DNA of 64,000 nucleotides from Parelaphostrongylus tenuis (lineage: Eukaryota; Nematoda; Chromadorea; Rhabditida; Metastrongylidae): contig JAHQIW010006128.1 in assembly GCA_019055375.1 (NCBI GenBank), positions 62,001-126,000 of the forward strand, in the 5' to 3' direction. Below the pieces are notes generated by a model. That model ran no database searches. It was not told where the DNA came from and saw only the letters and a program-made list of their open reading frames with translations. Shown piece after piece: positions 47,136-58,614 of this stretch. A program made the position numbers and the translations under genes. Every line of letters begins with the position of its first letter. Position 1 is the first letter of the stretch.

Positions 47136-48589
47136 CGGTTTCATTGAATGTTCCTTTGTACACTACGATCACTATCCAATGACATGTCGCCACGTCGCCA
47201 CGCTAGCAGGAAATGGCCGCACTTTCGAGTGGCTTGACGGTTGCCGTCTATCTTTTAATTGGAAAAATAAGCGAGCAAAAAACAAAACTATAACTCCAAT
47301 CGGCGACGTATTTTGGATTTTCATTTTGGTATGACATGGCGGCTTGAGAATATTCAATCCTCATCATAAATGGAACCCAGTGGTAAGCTTGTCAGTTTCC
47401 TCTCAAACCTCAAAAGAAGTTTGAATTCAATTCACCACCTTAAAGGATTAGAGACTACTTTTCAGGATTGTATGGCGTCTTTGACAATTCTGCTCTAAGC
47501 TCTCTTTTTTCATACTGCTCCGAAAAACCACGTACAATACCAATAAATGCTGTTCATTATCAATAGCAGCAAACATAAAAAACCTCCTGCAAACGGTTTC
47601 TATCCTTTCCATGTCATTATTATTGATCAATGCAAATCGTTTGCCTAACACGGCTTTGGTAGCAGCATCAATCATCAGAGAAAGGTGTACTGATGGCAAT
47701 GGGAAATGTGCAAGAGGGAACCAGTGGAGATGCGACAATAAGAAATACGTGCACGTCTTGCACGCCATGTCTATTTGCACTCTCTTGTTCGCTCCTTGTC
47801 ACACCTCATGATTAATACCTTAACTATGATTTGTTCACCTACCATATAAGACATGCTCGTTAATTGCTCGTACTATAGGCATCCCGCAACTTGGCATTCG
47901 TACTTCATTACATTGTGTGCATGTTGCCGTTCATACGAATCGTTGCTCTCGGCGGTTCTCCTCGATTACCACTGTATGTTAAATTGTGGTCTAGCTTAGG
48001 TCAAGCACACCTTACCAGCACGCTTTCTATTCGCTTGTACTTTTGCCTATCTTCAGTTGAATTGCCGCGCCTGATATCCTTTGGTATCAGGCATGTTATT
48101 TTTTCGCGATCATCTTCAAGCAATATTATCCTGTCACTGTCATGTCACTTAGTCACCGTTACGTCGGCGTTGTTGTACTATTCGCTCTTCGCCAACGACC
48201 AAATTACCTTGATCTATTAGTAGTCATGCTGTTGGTAATTTTATACTGTTCGCCAACAGCACCTCGTTTTTATTTTGAATTAGTAGTTATTATATTCATG
48301 AAATTTCATTGCCTAAGTTTACGATGGCACAATTGATGTCATCGGAATAATCAGCCAGAACGCTGCATCTTCAAGCAGTCAAGCTTTGAATGAGAGAAAC
48401 GGTGAAAAATGGAGATGAACAAGATGATCAGTTTTCAACAGGGCAGAATGCAAGTCAGGAATAGATCAATTCAAAAAAGTTGTCGAGAAAGTAATAATTT
48501 TTTTCTCAGTCTGAGTTTTTGCTTACAAAAGAGGTTTTTGTACAATATGAGAAAACCAATCTACCTCATTCGCTAGACAAGAATTTTTT
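47136..48589. other. No gene recognised
   Basis: Several frames of about 110 codons on both strands without support. A perfect short hairpin, CCTGATA-TCCTTTGG-TATCAGG, lies at 48068-48090. Confidence 0.45.
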
Positions 48590-49500
48590 TTAGGAGTCTT
48601 AACAATCCTTCGAAAGCTAAAATCTTTGGCTAAAGCCGTACATGGCTGGTTTTTGTCCAAAGCACCCTTTTCTATGGCTGTGAATTCCAAAAATTATGTT
48701 TCACCCAACCACGCGTTTTTTCTCCTTCAAATTTCTTACTCTTCCGATAGCACAGCTCTCGAAAAAATCAGAAATGTGCTCAATTTCTGAAAAAGATTTT
48801 TATATAAAGCTGTAGGAAAAAGAAAACTCTTTGATTAAACTTCGCCGGACAGAGTTCATTCATAGACTATTAGTAATCATTCGATAGCGTGAATTTTAGT
48901 TGTTCCAACGCTCTGCTGTATTTATTTTAGAAACAATGTATTTTCTGGGAGGTTTCACTGGCGAGCTTATTTACCAGCTGATCTACGTCTTATGGGTTAG
49001 GCCATCAATAGACAGTCTAATATGTTAGAAATGTAGGATGCAACTTGTTCTTCTATTATAAATTTCTTCTCCGTTTCGCTATAAATTACATATTAAATAC
49101 TACGAAATGTTCTCAACACGTTCATATGGCTTTCATGCTCCCCGTATATCACACGCGTGAGAAAAATGAAAGCGCGCGGAGAGTGTCAAACAGAATTTAA
49201 TTTTGAATGCTACAGTGTTTTAAAAGGGCCTTTTCAAAAATCAATCACATGCTGCTCTAGCCGGAGATTTAAGCTTCCGAATCATTTATAACATTCTTGT
49301 GAGAAGTTCCTGTGCGTTAAATAGAGTCGAATATTTTTTTCGCAGTCTAACAGAAAGGAACCGAAATTGGTGTACAGAAATATTGCATCTGATCGATTAC
49401 CATCAGTTTCTTTGCCACACCAAGGCCGCCAGTCGTCTTCTACATTCTTATGCAAGAAGATCTGTCGAAAAAAACATCGCAATAACATAATCATTAAAAC
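48590..49500 (+). repeat. F1 family copy
   Basis: Contains CTTCGAAAGCTAAAATCTTTGG at its start (trimmed here: TTCGAAAGC then AAATCTTTGGCT), later AGCCGGAGATTTAAGCTTCC and CATTCTTGTGAGAAGTTCCT. These align in order with 20.1 and 55.4 kb copies. Confidence 0.6.
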
Positions 49501-50396
49501 ATGGCAAGTCTAAATGAGATCGCCCAAACAGGAGAAATCGAAATCAGATTTCGGAAAAATTTTGATGCAAAATTTTCACCTATTCATATAACATTAGCAC
49601 AGGGCGCTCTAGCGATGCCTGGAAATGGTGAACATCCTCTCGATTAGTAAAGAGCGCATTCCGAAAACAAGCGCAAAATTATCACCAACTACACTTCCAA
49701 CCAAATTCTAGAACTTCTTCTTGAATATGCAAATCCCAAAAAGAAAAGGTGATATTTTTGAAATAAATGAATGTTGTGATCTATTAATGGTGTAAACGTA
49801 CTGTCATCTGTCAAACACATTAGTCGTCTTTTTTTGTCTAGCGCGGACAACTGCACAGGTTCTGTCCTGTAGTATAAAAATACTAACCTGATACATTGAT
49901 GAGTATTGGCAAGTAACTGTATTGATCACAAATTTTTCAACCTCCTCTATCGCTCTACGAATGAAATGTAATAAGGCGCATCACTATGCTTTGATACTTT
50001 AACGCCTGATCTTTAACTTTTCATGTTTACTATTTTTTCCGAGCTTGCCTTATTGTCAAATTATCGCCAATTCTTCTTGTCTGTAGCGTGATTTATTGCC
50101 TTATTGCATGAAATTCTAGCAAGATGTGGTTGAAATCAACAGAAAGGAATGCCTCTGCTTGGAAAGTTTTGAAGAGTTCAATAACCAGAGAGCCAGTGTT
50201 CATTTTTAATGTCAGTCAGTCCTAAACATAGTGGTGGAACAACTTTTTTAACGGATACATGAATTAAAGCGAATCATCAATCATTAACTGTCAATCTCTC
50301 CCCATGTACACTAGTTTGGACGGAATGTGGATGAAATGTAATTGCAGACGATTTTCAAAACCAGCAAGAGGGTCTATGTAAGTCTAATTGTAAAAT

Positions 50397-50594
50397 CTAC
50401 GATTTCTTACGGCTTTTGTTTTGACTGATAAATCGTTGAAAGCCCCAGCGCGCAGTTTCTGTTAAGTCGCCATAGTCCACTGCTTTTTTGATGAGCAGAT
50501 ACAACCTGGCTGTAACACTAATTTCATTTGTATGCTCTGCAACTTCCTCCAAGCACACATGGCCATTCTTTGCAAGTGTTCCCTCATTTGACAA
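50397..50594 (-). CDS. Possible isolated exon, unrecognised
   Basis: The minus frame reads LAKNGHVCLEEVAEHTNEI and WGFQRFISQNKSRKKS and has a protein-like composition with a GTAAGAAATC donor near its end (at 50405). A stop lies just upstream in frame and no clear acceptor is seen. I find no counterpart in unit A. It may be chance. Confidence 0.2.
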   Translation of the reverse strand: MSNEGTLAKNGHVCLEEVAEHTNEISVTARLYLLIKKAVDYGDLTETARWGFQRFISQNKSRKKS

Positions 50595-51664
50595 AGATCA
50601 ATTCACTAAGTCTCATTTGGGTGAGAAAATGTATCTGGTTCAAAACAAAAGAGGCTGTTTTAGGTATGGAGTATGGCCACGCATGATCACTAGACAATCC
50701 TTCCTACGCTTTATTTTTAAGTTCCTAAAATTTGTCTTGAACTTTCAATGATTTATGTACAGATGTTTCAGATTTCTCCGCGAGGATAGTAGCTTTCTTT
50801 CAAAATCTTCTCATTATGTCGTATTACCCATGTGTATGTTTATACGAAAACACATTATGATAAGAAAAAATGTTGATTTAAGAAACGCTTATTATTTTCT
50901 CAAAATTAGGAAGAAATTATTGCATGTTAGACCCTCTACACTAAAGAAATTTCATGCCCTCAATCCCATAATGTAGAATGGTGTGCAAGAACATTTGCAG
51001 TAAAAGTAGTAAAATACATTTGTGTCTGCCTGTCAGCATGGTGGAGGAGTTATTTCAGTCTGGGATGGGTGAGCAATATCAGAGGCTCACAAGTGCATTG
51101 AAGAACACAAGAAAGAGCTAAAAATTTTGAAATATTTTCAAAATATGATGAACGCAAAAATGGCGGAAGTGGGATGGGTGGGTGAACATGATGCGCATTG
51201 CCAAGTGCAGATGAACAGATTCCATTAGCGAATGAGCTCTACCGGATGTCAAGCGCTCAACAGAAACACCACTGAATCGATGGTTAGAACTTATTGCGTT
51301 GATTATAGAAGGAAAACATGGTGCTCAATAACTCTCTGTATCTAGCTGACGCCATCTCAGCCATAATTTTCACGCGACACTGGGAAATGAGCCAGTAAAA
51401 GCGGTAGCATAAAACATTTACTATGTGTTACTTACGAGTTTTTTATTCGAGAGATCGTTACATTGCATTGCTTTGCTTCGATTGCATCAAACTGAGTGAT
51501 TGTTTACTCCAATGAATTAGAAACTACTGTGGATGAGTAGGTGGTAGCTTTTTTCTGCAATTATGTCAAATTTTATCGAATTATGCAGTATTGTCTATTG
51601 TGTACGCTGTTATAAGGTCTTGGAACAGTTTTTTGTTGAAAATTCCATATAACGTTTACAACTC

Positions 51665-51674
51665 TTTTCAGGTA
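51665..51674 (+). promoter_or_regulatory. Splice-leader acceptor of peptide gene B
   Basis: CTTTTCAG followed by GTA and the ATG, matching the gene A layout. Conservation of the acceptor-to-ATG spacing (three bases) in both copies supports function. Confidence 0.5.
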
Positions 51675-51811
51675 ATGAGCAATCTTCTACACGTAGTCAT
51701 ACTAATGGTTATTTTTTGCGAGCTGACAACCGATTCATCTGCGAGCGTGAATATGGAACTGTCGTTGCGTTCGGAAAAAACCGTAGCACAAACTTTTGAC
51801 TTCATGAAAAG
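51672..51811 (+). CDS. Secreted-peptide gene B, exon 1 (signal peptide)
   Basis: Paralogue of the exon at 38938. ATG at 51675 follows TTTTCAG-GTA. It encodes 45 whole codons: a hydrophobic signal segment (LLHVVILMVIFCEL), then an acidic propeptide with the conserved LRSEKT and a closing FDFMK like FDFMS in gene A (there IDFMS). The exon is taken to end at AAAAG|GTGCGC, leaving the same codon phase 2 as gene A. Beyond this point the unspliced frame stops after about 16 unrelated residues, which supports the exon end. The signal sequences have diverged more than the propeptide, as is common in secreted peptide families. Confidence 0.6.
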
Positions 51812-52539
51812 GTGCGCAAAAATTCAGTTATCAGCAGTGCACTCCAATTTGTATTAAAAGACTCAGATTAAGAAAAACTGAAACCGTACTACATATTCAT
51901 CTTTCACACTCATTTTTTATAGAGTTGATAACATTGTAGGAGTATAGAATGGATAACGATCATTTCGGTTTTATGTCTATAACGTCAGTTATTGGAGTAA
52001 ATGTTTATGTGCGCCTCCTTTTGTGAAAAATCCTACCATAAGTTAGAAACCGAGTATGCAGAACAAAGCTCATCATTCTCGAACTGAATGAAACGAGTTC
52101 ACAGTAGTAGAATGGAGAATATCTGTCCCCTAACCCGCAAGAAAGGAGTGCGTTCTGGTCTAATGGAATAAGAAAAAATTTGCACACTTTTCTTGGTTAC
52201 TATGAACAAACTACCTTGCTCACACAGCAGTTTACTAATGAAGGGAAAAATAACGTTGAAGCTAACATGACTCTTCGTGACGACGAATCATTAAATCATT
52301 TTAATAAAGTCTAAACAGGCCTGTTTCGTTAGGTTGAGAGTTCACGATCATTTTTGATTATTATAAGCTGTCATATTGTTGATGAAAAAAATTTGGTTGA
52401 TCTCACTATACAACATATGAGTGCAATGCTACTTAAGATAACCTAGCTCAAAAAGATCATAAAGGTGATGACCATTCAGTTTTCAAAGACAACCAGCTGC
52501 CTCCTTCATTCCAGCGCAGTAAGGAACTTGACAAATGAT

Positions 52540-53015
52540 GGTATTTTCCGTCTTCCTGGATGCAGTTCTGCCAACGTCCCGGCAAACTAAGCAATTCCGC
52601 GCTCATAAAACTCATTATTCTTTGATGCCAGCCAATCAGTCAATTCTCGACGCAAATGATTGATGTCTCGAAACTTCTTCTTGTTCAGCCAGTGTTCCAA
52701 TGATCTGGAGAGATGGAAATCGGACGGATGCAGATCTGGCCAATACGGCAGATGATCTAAGTGCTCTCAGCGCAAATCGGTCAACTTCTTCAAGATCGTG
52801 CGAAATCCAATTGCCCTTGCGCCATATCTTGCGTGCATCTTTCGAAACCATAGGTGCAGTAAGTTGGGACTGACTTCCCGTGACGGCTCCATTGTTGGAG
52901 AAGTATGTGCAAAATCATACCAAACGATGCGCAAGAAATTCTTCACAAAATATGCGGAAGAAAATGGGAAAATTTTTATTTGCTGGATCAAGTTCGGAAA
53001 CATAGTTGGAGACCT
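52540..53015 (-). mobile_element. Internally deleted mariner element
   Basis: Minus-strand relative of the element at 6666-7181. The inverted repeat at 52984-53014 is the complement of GGTCTCCAACTATGTTTCCG. ATG at 52892 begins MEPSREVSPNLLHLWF; from about 52760 down a second frame reads PYWPDLHPSDFHLSRSL and EHWLNKKKFRDINHLRREL, a mariner C-terminus. The DDE centre is gone. It lies within unit B of the segmental duplication and is absent from the matching place in unit A, so it came later. The other terminal repeat is not visible. Confidence 0.75.
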
Positions 53016-53139
53016 TATATACTTGCGACACTTTCATAGTGCAATAGTGATAACAATCTATAATGAATTCGCCGACTAATTTTTCTACAAGAATGTTCGA
53101 GTTTTTATGAGTTGAAACACAACACTATTAAGAGACGGA

Positions 53140-54000
53140 GAGAATTGACGATTTGAGGATGACAATATAATCGTCTGAAAAATTTTTTCTTGTATGGCAA
53201 AAGGACTAGGAAATACATGGAAAAATGTGAGGCGATCGTCGAAAAAATTAACTGCTCAAGAGACCCGGTGATTAATTTTCGAATAGCATCCCTACCCAGG
53301 TGTTACTCGAAAAGAGAAGCGCACTTATGCCCCATCTAGAACAAGTGGAAATAAGTGTATCGTCATCTTTTCAAATAGCACCACTGGGTTCCAGAATCAT
53401 TCTCGTAAGACCACAGCTTTTCCGATTTGACCCAAGGTGACCACTACAATTATCCACAGCTCAAGAAAAATCAGCCACTGTGAACAGCCGGCTCAAGTCA
53501 TCGTTTTCATGGAAGGGAAAGCCGCAGAAACATTCGTCATTGAGAATCCTAGGAAACTCCTTGTTTAAAAAAACCAGGTTTACTGCGCATGACTCGGAAG
53601 GAAACTCGATTTGCAAGAAAAGTAATGTTACAACAACTTCTGATCTTTAGTTTTCACTAGAGAGCCTACATCATACATTACCCATAGAATCAACAAGGAT
53701 GTTATAACCCTATCAAATGGCAGTGATTTTGAAGATAAAGGCAGCATCAATCGTGTTTGAGCCGCCAAAGGCCTAGTCTCGGACCGGAAACTGTGCACTC
53801 AACTTCCAACTCGTCCCTTCCCCCATCTCCCCCTATCATGCAACTAAGACATAGACTGGCACTTCAACTACGTCGATTAAAGCATCACTCGCACAGATTT
53901 CTGATTTCTATCTAGTAATTAAGAGGTGCACAACATAGATCTGGATTTCGACATCATCAAAATTGTCCTGTCTTCGAGATCCGGGATAATAAACTGTGTG
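53140..54000. other. Conserved intronic block, unit B copy
   Basis: Counterpart of 42040-42960, with the same two coding-like traces and equal order. It lies between the mariner relic and the possible gag relic. Confidence 0.45.
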
Positions 54001-54224
54001 TAAGTGAATTTATGATGCGGTTATGTCTTGAGAAGGATGTAGGGTGTTCCACAGATAAATGGAAAAAAATTTATTGCCTTCACTGCTAAACTCAAAGTGA
54101 TTCAAAAGTTGTCCAGAAAGATCTTATATTAAACAAGCGAAAGAATTCATAGCTCTCATCAACTAAATTCACTTGCGACAGCAAATGGATTAGGAGCACT
54201 AGAATAATGCTTAAGACCGCTATA

Positions 54225-54760
54225 GCGCTGAATAAGACGATTCAAAAGATAGATGTATGGTGTTCATAAAAACGATTCCAACCGACCCTATTCACGGCTC
54301 ACAAAGCCGTTCATATCTCTAAGGCCGAAAACTGCTGCCAGAAACTCAGGGATAAATTGACTTTCTGCAGTGCAACTATGAATGGTGTACTTCGACTATA
54401 CAAGAACTCGTGGATGATTCAAGTCGGCCAACATTGGAGGGCATTCAGATTGACGACAACCCTCAAGTAGCAAGCGAACCTTCATGCGAAGTGCCCAAAG
54501 ATCTAGGTGATGCACACGAGAATACGAATCGATTGAAAGAACTGCTGGGGTTTGATTAGTGTTAATACGCACCACTCCAACGAACTGAATTCACTCCAAA
54601 ACGAGGTGAAGGTGGCAAAAATCTTTCTCAGAAATTGCTCTTATGTTCCCCTAAGCACTTCGGTTACTTTACGGAGACTAGCCAAAATAAGTTTTGGGTA
54701 CAAGGATGAGCTTGCTGCAGGTGAAAAAATCAGCCCGAGGTAGGCGAAAAGTGTGGTGTG
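54225..54760 (+). mobile_element. Possible BEL/Pao-type gag relic
   Basis: A broken plus-strand frame reads KRFQPTLFTAHKAVHISKAE and continues through KLRDKLTFCSATM with Leu/Lys spacing, which reminds me of gag-like N-termini of nematode BEL/Pao elements. Downstream the frame 54552-54743 stays open. There are no LTRs, protease or RT nearby. The assignment is tentative. Confidence 0.25.
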
Positions 54761-54794
54761 ATTACAAGGAAATACGACTTATTACGGTTTATAG

Positions 54795-54990
54795 CGAAAC
54801 GCGGGTAACACAGTGTTCAGAGGTGCCCAGGGTCGCACACGTGGATTGATGGTTCAAAGTCGTCCAAAGCTGACCAAGCCTTCCATCTTTACGGGATCGC
54901 TGGATGGGTGCCGCTTCTATTTGGAAGGATCCAGCACCAACTTGACAGATTGATAGGATAGCATGAGTCATTGTTAAGACAAATTGCATT
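54795..54990 (+). repeat. Dispersed repeat R2 copy
   Basis: ACACAGTGTTCAGAGGTGCC then GGTCGCACACGTGGATTGAT, matching 26375-26410, then a diverged tail. Confidence 0.5.
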
Positions 54991-55109
54991 CAATCTTCTC
55001 AAACGATAGTAAATGAATACGAGTGTATGACGCATGCCTCAGGGATTGGTCAACGCCGAAAACTTGAGTCTTCGTCCTTTCACGATTTTACAGGCTCGAG
55101 TGGTTTACA

Positions 55110-55200
55110 TCACTATTTGCGTTTGAGCGGTTAGTCTAGTGTCAAAAACTCAACGAGGTCGTCTAAGATGGGGGATTCGATATCTCCAACGGGAAGTCCA
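55110..55200 (+). repeat. tRNA-like SINE
   Basis: GCGTTTGAGCGGTTAGTCTAG and GGGGGATTCGATATCTCC resemble box A and box B with tRNA-like spacing. Confidence 0.5.
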
Positions 55201-55399
55201 TAGCTAAACCTATGCTATGATATAGTTCGACGAACAGTTCATCGATAATTTATCACCAATTTTAGTAAGTTACATTAAGCGAATACTTCTTCGAAGAGTA
55301 GCACATAATCATATATTTCCAAACATTTGTGGGTTTTTTTCTGTTATTTGGCGAGAAATAAAAAGTGATTCTTTTCTCTGGACAAGAACTTCTTATAAA

Positions 55400-56230
55400 A
55401 GTTAAGTGATTGTTCGAAAGCTTAACTCTCTGGCCATTGCATAGCAAAACTTTTGGATTGGCCTATTCATAACTCTGAGGCAAGGAGAAAAGTTTTTTGT
55501 ATCGTACACGCGTATTTTACGTAGTACAGAGCTCTTCCTATACTTTACATGAGCATTCAATAACGTAAATTTTGGCGATTCCTACGTCATGTCCGTTATC
55601 TAGAAAAACCGTTTCACTACAGTATAGCAGTGAAAATGAGATTGAGTTTTACATACGCTTTTTTCATGTCGGCTAGTGATGTGCGTGGCTCTCAATCTAT
55701 ACGAGACGGATCGATAGCACTTACTCGACCAAGATGTGTAGTGCTGCTTCTGTTATGAATTTATGATTTTTCCTTCTCTTTGAAGAAACCTTAGGTGAAT
55801 CATATGACTTTTATACTACAAGATTTCCCTTACACATTAATATGCTTTTCGTGCTGCTTCCAACAAACTATAAGCGCGATATTAATAAAAACGTCGGTGG
55901 GTATGAAACATAATTTTATTTTGAATTCTACAACGCTATAAAGAGCCTTTATAATAAACTAGCATATACGGCAGTTCTCCGAGATTCAATCTTTGAATGA
56001 TTACTTTCATTCTTACAAGAAATTCTTGTCCAGCAAAAGTGGTCGTTTCCTCACTTGTTTCCGCTAAACGATATGAAACGGCTAACATTTTTGGAACGAT
56101 AAAACAATATCTCTTCCATGATTATCTGAGACTCAGAAACTCTTTTAAAGTGAGAAAAACTTCCATAATAGATAACAAAAACTGCGTCCTATCAGAACGG
56201 CAATTGAGACCACTGCGCACAACGCGATTC
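55400..56230 (+). repeat. F1 family copy
   Basis: Contains AACCGTTTCACTACAGTATA, later TTCTACAACGCTATAAAGAG and TCCGAGATTCAATCTTTGAA, matching the other F1 copies in order. It lies in the proposed intron of peptide gene B. Confidence 0.6.
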
Positions 56231-56644
56231 AGGTAGCGCGATTTTTGTTATCTATCTATGAATCGTTCCTCTAGTTCAAAAGCGTTATTTAGACTTCCTT
56301 ATGTCTTGACAGAACACAATTTTTGCACGCTGATGCGCTCTGCATCTTTTTGTGCAAGATTAATTCCATGTGAATCATATCCTTATCTTTGCTGCTACAG
56401 CGCACTACAAAGGCGTGCAAAAATCCAGATAAAGTGATGGAATTTTCGAAATGTGAGCTATCTAATAATTACTAAAAAGCCAGGATGGAAGCTTTCCTCA
56501 TCGGAAACGCTCGGTCCCAGACGGCTTTATCGTTGCCAGGAACATCACTATAAATGCGGACAGTATAACTTAGTATTATAATCTGAATGGATTCCACATT
56601 TATACTGCCTCTTAGTAATGATTTGATGTTAAAAATTTAGTTAA

Positions 56645-56945
56645 GGCTATTGAATGATATGTGAAACATTTGACATGAGGCGGGAGTTTAACCCACATCT
56701 CAGACGTCAGTTGAGGGGGCGTGCTGCCACTACCCAACCTATGCCACCGCTCTGCTCGCTGTCTTTCTTCGATATGCCCTATCGCAGCTGTCACTAACCA
56801 TCGTGTAGTAGATCGTCAAAGAAATAGTGACAGCATCTCGGTGACATCGGTGGTGTAGTGGTTGTCGCATTCCCGGTATGGGTGAAACGCGATTTCATCT
56901 CCCATCTGACGCCGAACCGAATGTTTGCACATCACTCAATAATCT
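56645..56945. repeat. Palindromic tRNA-derived element
   Basis: The right arm reads GTGGTGTAGTGGTTGTCGCA (box A region of a tRNA) and CGCGATTTCATCTCCCA (weak box B). The left arm is the degenerate inverse (GAGGCGGGAGTTTAACCCAC; ATGCCACCGCTC). Ends are ATGTGAAACATTTGACA and AATGTTTGCACATCACTC. It lies just upstream of peptide gene B exon 2. Confidence 0.6.
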
Positions 56946-57035
56946 TAGAACTATGGTTTATAAATAAATATAAATAAATTATGAATGAATTTTTTATATT
57001 ATGTAGTTTATATAATTTTGTAAATGGATTTTCAG

Positions 57036-57288
57036 AGCGTCGCGACAGAAACGACAATTGCTCACTACTATGGCGCCTCAAATTCCTAGCTTATTTGATC
57101 CACTCACTATACTTAATCAACCTATTGTGATTAATATAACAAAAAAGATTGCTACAGCGCTTCTTCGTAATCTCGGGGATCAACTTCATGGCAGACCTTC
57201 TACTCTCCCCCCTTGTTGTTATCGTCCCTGGTTGTATGCTAACCTTCCTTTTGGTGGTGCGCTTGGAAATATTGGATTGGGTCGTTGA
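57036..57288 (+). CDS. Secreted-peptide gene B, exon 2 (KR site)
   Basis: Paralogue of the exon at 43523, after a GGATTTTCAG acceptor. One base finishes an Arg codon, then the frame reads ASRQKRQ and 83 codons in all to TGA at 57286-57288. The conserved part (APQIPSL..PLTILNQP, then INITKKIATALLRNLGDQL) matches gene A with the same dibasic site and phase. The tail differs: it holds PCCYRPW with a Cys-Cys pair and ends GGALGNIGLGR, with a possible C-terminal Gly-Arg. The joined product would be about 129 residues. The proposed 5.2-kb intron holds a mariner relic, a tRNA-like repeat, a foldback copy and a palindromic tRNA-derived element, all plausible late insertions. Confidence 0.55.
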
Positions 57289-58614
57289 TGGATTCACAAT
57301 GCCTTATGACCCACAAATTTTGCTTCCTGAGCTTGACATTACATGCCCATACTAAAACGAGTTATTGTGGTAATATGTAGTTCTGAGTGGTTGAACTTGG
57401 TCTTTGTAGCTCAAAGCAGCATGTCGCATTATGCCAATATTTGAATCTTTCTTCGAAGTTTTGTTTGTACCTTCTGTTTTCGTGGCTTATACTTCGGAGT
57501 GTAGTGCCCGCTGATCATATATGATATGATTGAGCTGGTACGGCAATAAAGATTGTCTGCATCTTCAATTCAACACATCTCAGGCCAATTTTAAGCAAAT
57601 AAACGTTGAAATTTACAAATCTTTCTCTACAAAATAGACCATTTAGTAATCACGATTTACAACTCACTTTGTGCCTAATTAATCTCGTTGGAAGAGTGTG
57701 ACGTGAAATTTAACTGCAGGAGTGCTGAGATACGAGTACAGTTTGGCACAGAGTTGGAGCAAAAGTAGTGATTAGTTTTCCTGGGGTATGACTACCCTCA
57801 TTGGGGTTCACCAAATCTCGCTCCAAAATCGATGCCCTCGTTCTGTTATTCTCAACTGCTTCTAACCTAATTTACCTAAGGTGTCAAGTATTGCACGTAC
57901 CTACGCACCGCTTTGACCACATTAAAATCTCTCTCTAAAATACAGACATGAAATTCAGGATTCTTAAAGCTCATCGCATATGTTCCTTTTCAATTCTACG
58001 TCGATTTCCGTAGATAAAGTAATAGGGTTTTCAAGATTTCGTGCAGCAGCGGCAAGTAAGTTTTCTGCAACACAGGATCTATGTTTCTAGCCTCCGCCTC
58101 GCTTTGGTATTTCCATGATAATAAGTTTTGTGTTCAGAACATCTAAAGGAAACCTTCAAGAAGAAAATCTCAATCCGCAGACACCTAAAAACTGAAAGAA
58201 TCATTTATATCACCTATTGCACTGCTAGCCCATTAGTGATTCCAGCGGGAGCCAGCTAGCCTTTCATTTATTTTTACTGTCCGCAAAATTAGTGAGGTAA
58301 TTTACTCTCGCTTTTAGGGATTTATTGAACTCCATATTTTTCTTCCAGCCTTTTCGTGATTAGCGCTGATCATCAGGTCGATGATAGTTGTGATTTATTC
58401 CTGCCATTCCAAAGAATCCAGATGATGGTAATGACTCTCTTGGTTGGCCCTATGACGCATACTTCTCTGGTCAACTCTCGATGGCATAACTTGTGAAACG
58501 GCATCCTTGGTTTTTTATCACTGATTGTGGACCGGAATGGAGCATTTTTTGCTCACAGGTGTAGTTGTGCAAGCCTGACATAAATTTTAACTGTGTATAC
58601 GATAATGCTTAATG
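57289..58614. other. No gene recognised
   Basis: Downstream of peptide gene B. I see an AATAAA-type signal near 57546 (CAATAAAGA), suitable as its polyadenylation signal, and no coding region. Confidence 0.4.

Larger units (their letters stand above)
49790..57300 (+). repeat. Segmental duplication, unit B
   Basis: Second unit of the duplication described for 36.5-43.9 kb. It is interrupted by a mariner relic (52540-53015), a tRNA-like repeat (55105-55200), a foldback copy (55400-56230) and a palindromic tRNA-derived element (56650-56945), none of which is at the matching place in unit A. Divergence is high outside the exons, so the duplication is old. Confidence 0.65.

Noticed and set aside
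47891..48220. 109-codon plus frame
   Set aside because: Hydrophobic but without repeat, splice or paralogue support; neighbouring frames are equally long.
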